A stretch of 64,000 nt of DNA from NCBI RefSeq assembly GCF_000332995.1, contig NZ_BANS01000004.1, forward strand, positions 43,760 to 107,759, read 5' to 3'. Source of the DNA: Gordonia amicalis NBRC 100051 = JCM 11271 (GTDB taxonomy: Bacteria; Actinomycetota; Actinomycetes; Mycobacteriales; Mycobacteriaceae). The position numbers were made by a program, and so were the translations under genes. Below the pieces are notes generated by a model. The model saw nothing but the letters and a program-made list of their open reading frames with translations, ran no database searches and had not been told where the DNA came from. Of this stretch, positions 63,889 to 64,000 are shown in pieces (position 1 is the stretch's first letter; every line of letters begins with the position of its first letter).

Positions 63889-64000
63889 GGGGCGTGTGTG
63901 AGGGGCTGGTCTACTGCGGTCTTGGGGCGTGTGAGGGGGCTGGTCTGCTGCGGTCTCGGGGCGTGTGAGGGGGCTGGTCTGCTGCGGTCTTGGGGCGTGT
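63889..64000 (+). repeat. 34-bp tandem repeat running out of the window
   Basis: Copies begin at 63889, 63924, 63958 and 63992, each starting GGGGCGTGTG and continuing AGGGGGCTGGTCTGCTGCGG. The first copy differs by a few bases; later ones are nearly identical. The array continues past 64000. It sits just downstream of the pyruvate kinase-like gene and encodes nothing obvious. Confidence 0.9.

Overview
This is a high-GC, GTG-rich actinobacterial chromosome segment. Its gene order closely follows the Mycobacterium tuberculosis region that I recall as Rv2427c (proA) down to Rv2364c (era). OctT, GpgP, Mce proteins, a GH15 trehalase, SirA and the Rv2409c-2411c trio point to Mycobacteriales. A Gordonia-like genus fits best, but that placement is an inference from gene content and synteny. 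I see no tRNA, rRNA, CRISPR array, prophage or insertion sequence.

Layout. Positions 1-2.7 kb hold a small regulon. It has an MMPL exporter (cut by the window edge), a CsoR/CstR-type repressor without the metal-binding His, a DUF2892 membrane protein and a 52-residue Cys-rich protein, all tied together by three near-identical operator palindromes. Positions 2.8-12.5 kb carry proA, a MoxR/VWA pair, nadD-rsfS-gpgP-octT, degV, comEA and a short comEC. Positions 12.5-15.7 kb are a three-gene insertion (unknown protein, MddA-like methyltransferase, HD-GYP/LuxR regulator) relative to the M. tuberculosis order. Then come holA, rpsT and a sulfotransferase-like gene. The ATP-grasp/alpha-E/transglutaminase operon faces a MazF-like/hydrolase pair, followed by lepA, an M3 peptidase and a CDF transporter.

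Positions 28.7-32.7 kb are the sulfate importer subI-cysT-cysW-cysA. Positions 33.2-41.8 kb are a full mce operon (yrbEA, yrbEB, mceA-F and an Mce-associated protein). In it mceC carries one single-base frameshift and mceE two, and mceA runs on into mceB. Next are a GH15 trehalase, two tiny membrane proteins, and the minus-strand assimilation operon sirA-cysH-cysD-cysN-cbiX. That operon turns imported sulfate into sulfide and supplies sirohaem. It is preceded by a 29-residue leader peptide and RBS-sequestering hairpins that look like a cysteine-responsive attenuator.

Positions 50.1-60.5 kb are housekeeping: hemW, an Rv2375-like gene, hrcA-dnaJ-rsmE, a hydrolase, and phoH-ybeY-corC-CDA-like-era as one coupled operon. 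The window ends with a YhgE/Pip-like membrane protein, an atypical pyruvate kinase and a 34-bp tandem repeat that leaves the window. Many genes overlap by ATGA or GTGA, so translational coupling is widespread.
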